Below, one piece after another: positions 6,672-7,049 of a stretch of 7,049 nucleotides of DNA. The notes under the pieces are model-generated. The model had not been told where the DNA came from. It saw nothing but the letters and a program-made list of their open reading frames with translations, and searched no databases. Position 1 is the first letter of the stretch, and the number at the start of each line of letters is the position of its first letter. The stretch is from an uncultured Syntrophobacteraceae bacterium (GTDB taxonomy: Bacteria > Desulfobacterota > Syntrophobacteria > Syntrophobacterales > Syntrophobacteraceae). The stretch spans positions 1 to 7,049 of the forward strand of contig CALBZH010000839.1 of assembly GCA_937889795.1 (NCBI GenBank). The letters run 5' to 3'. The position numbers were made by a program, and so were the translations under genes.

Positions 6672-7049
6672 TTGGACCCGTTGATTCTGATCATCGTCGA
6701 TGATGAAGCGGCCCACTTCGAGCTCATGAAACGGGCGACTCTCAAGGAGTATCCCGCAGCCTCCATTCATCACTTCAAGGATGCGAGCTCTTGCCTGGAG
6801 GGGATCCGCGACATCAACCCCGATGTGGTCATTGCCGACTATCAACTGCCGGGAATGACTGGAATCGAGCTGCTGCAAACCTTGAAAGATCGGCACGAAT
6901 CGGTCCCGGTCATCCTGATCACGGGCCAGGGTGACGAGAATATCGCGGCCCAGGCCATCAAACCAGGCGCTCAGGATTACTTGGTCAAGTCCACCGATTC
7001 TTTCCTTCTCATTCCCGGCATCCTGGCGAAAGCTGTCTCCGAGAGGCGA
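6672..7049 (+). CDS. Response regulator receiver domain (TTG start, 3' end missing)
   Basis: This receives phosphate from the sensor kinase encoded just upstream. The 126 residues available form nearly the whole receiver domain: acidic pair D10-D11 in LILIIVDDE, phosphoacceptor D56 in VVIADYQLPGMTG, conserved T84 in VILITGQGDE, and K106 in GAQDYLVK. The TTG start is chosen because AAAGGAG lies six bases before it and the next in-frame ATG (6729, residue 20) would delete the first strand and acidic pair. The window ends close to the last helix, so it is unknown whether this is a single-domain Rcp1/CheY-like regulator or carries a PAS, GGDEF, kinase or DNA-binding output domain. The 22-base gap to the kinase stop indicates one transcript. 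Confidence 0.88.
   Translation, partial: MDPLILIIVDDEAAHFELMKRATLKEYPAASIHHFKDASSCLEGIRDINPDVVIADYQLPGMTGIELLQTLKDRHESVPVILITGQGDENIAAQAIKPGAQDYLVKSTDSFLLIPGILAKAVSERR

Noticed and set aside
6212..6766. 184-codon minus-strand frame
   Set aside because: It is antisense to the catalytic domain of the kinase and to the start of the response regulator, both strongly supported.
1..7049. CRISPR array, tRNA, rRNA or insertion sequence
   Set aside because: I saw no direct repeat series, cloverleaf-like segment, rRNA core sequence, transposase motif or terminal inverted repeats.

Overview
The window looks like one end of a GC-rich bacterial contig. Protein flavour (an ExeA-type ATPase, periplasmic solute-binding proteins, a CHASE-like sensor kinase and a receiver-domain response regulator) fits a Gram-negative of the Desulfobacterota/Proteobacteria/Nitrospirota type. 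This placement is inference; no rRNA, tRNA or other phylogenetic marker is present. The first 46 bases are not biological. They are an Illumina P7/TruSeq adapter with its index, so the real contig starts at about base 47.

Layout: two divergent gene blocks flank a roughly 500-bp intergenic region (3419-3924). The left block is on the minus strand and is read from right to left. It holds a branched-chain amino-acid-type (LivJ-like) periplasmic binding protein (3418-2060), a TAXI-family TRAP-type periplasmic binding protein (2027-1056), and an ExeA-like AAA ATPase with a C-terminal membrane helix (1023-47). The ATPase is cut by the adapter. The three genes are separated by only 32 bases each, so they probably form one operon. 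No permease, TRAP membrane subunit or ABC ATPase is visible.

The right block is on the plus strand. It holds a stand-alone cyclic-nucleotide-binding-like domain protein without a DNA-binding domain (3925-4407), a 103-residue protein with a four-cysteine C-terminal motif (4594-4905), a membrane sensor histidine kinase (about 5006-6649), and a response regulator receiver that starts with TTG (6672 to the window end, incomplete). A good sigma-70-type promoter sits just before the kinase. It argues that the kinase starts at GTG 5006 rather than at the upstream ATG 4928. A perfect 11-bp inverted repeat lies between the cyclic-nucleotide-domain gene and the small cysteine gene.

How the genes might work together is inference. 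Two unrelated binding proteins without transporters, a membrane-anchored ExeA-type ATPase, and a divergently placed sensor kinase/receiver pair and regulatory-type cNMP domain could form an envelope sensing and regulation module. Nothing in the sequence proves that the two blocks cooperate.
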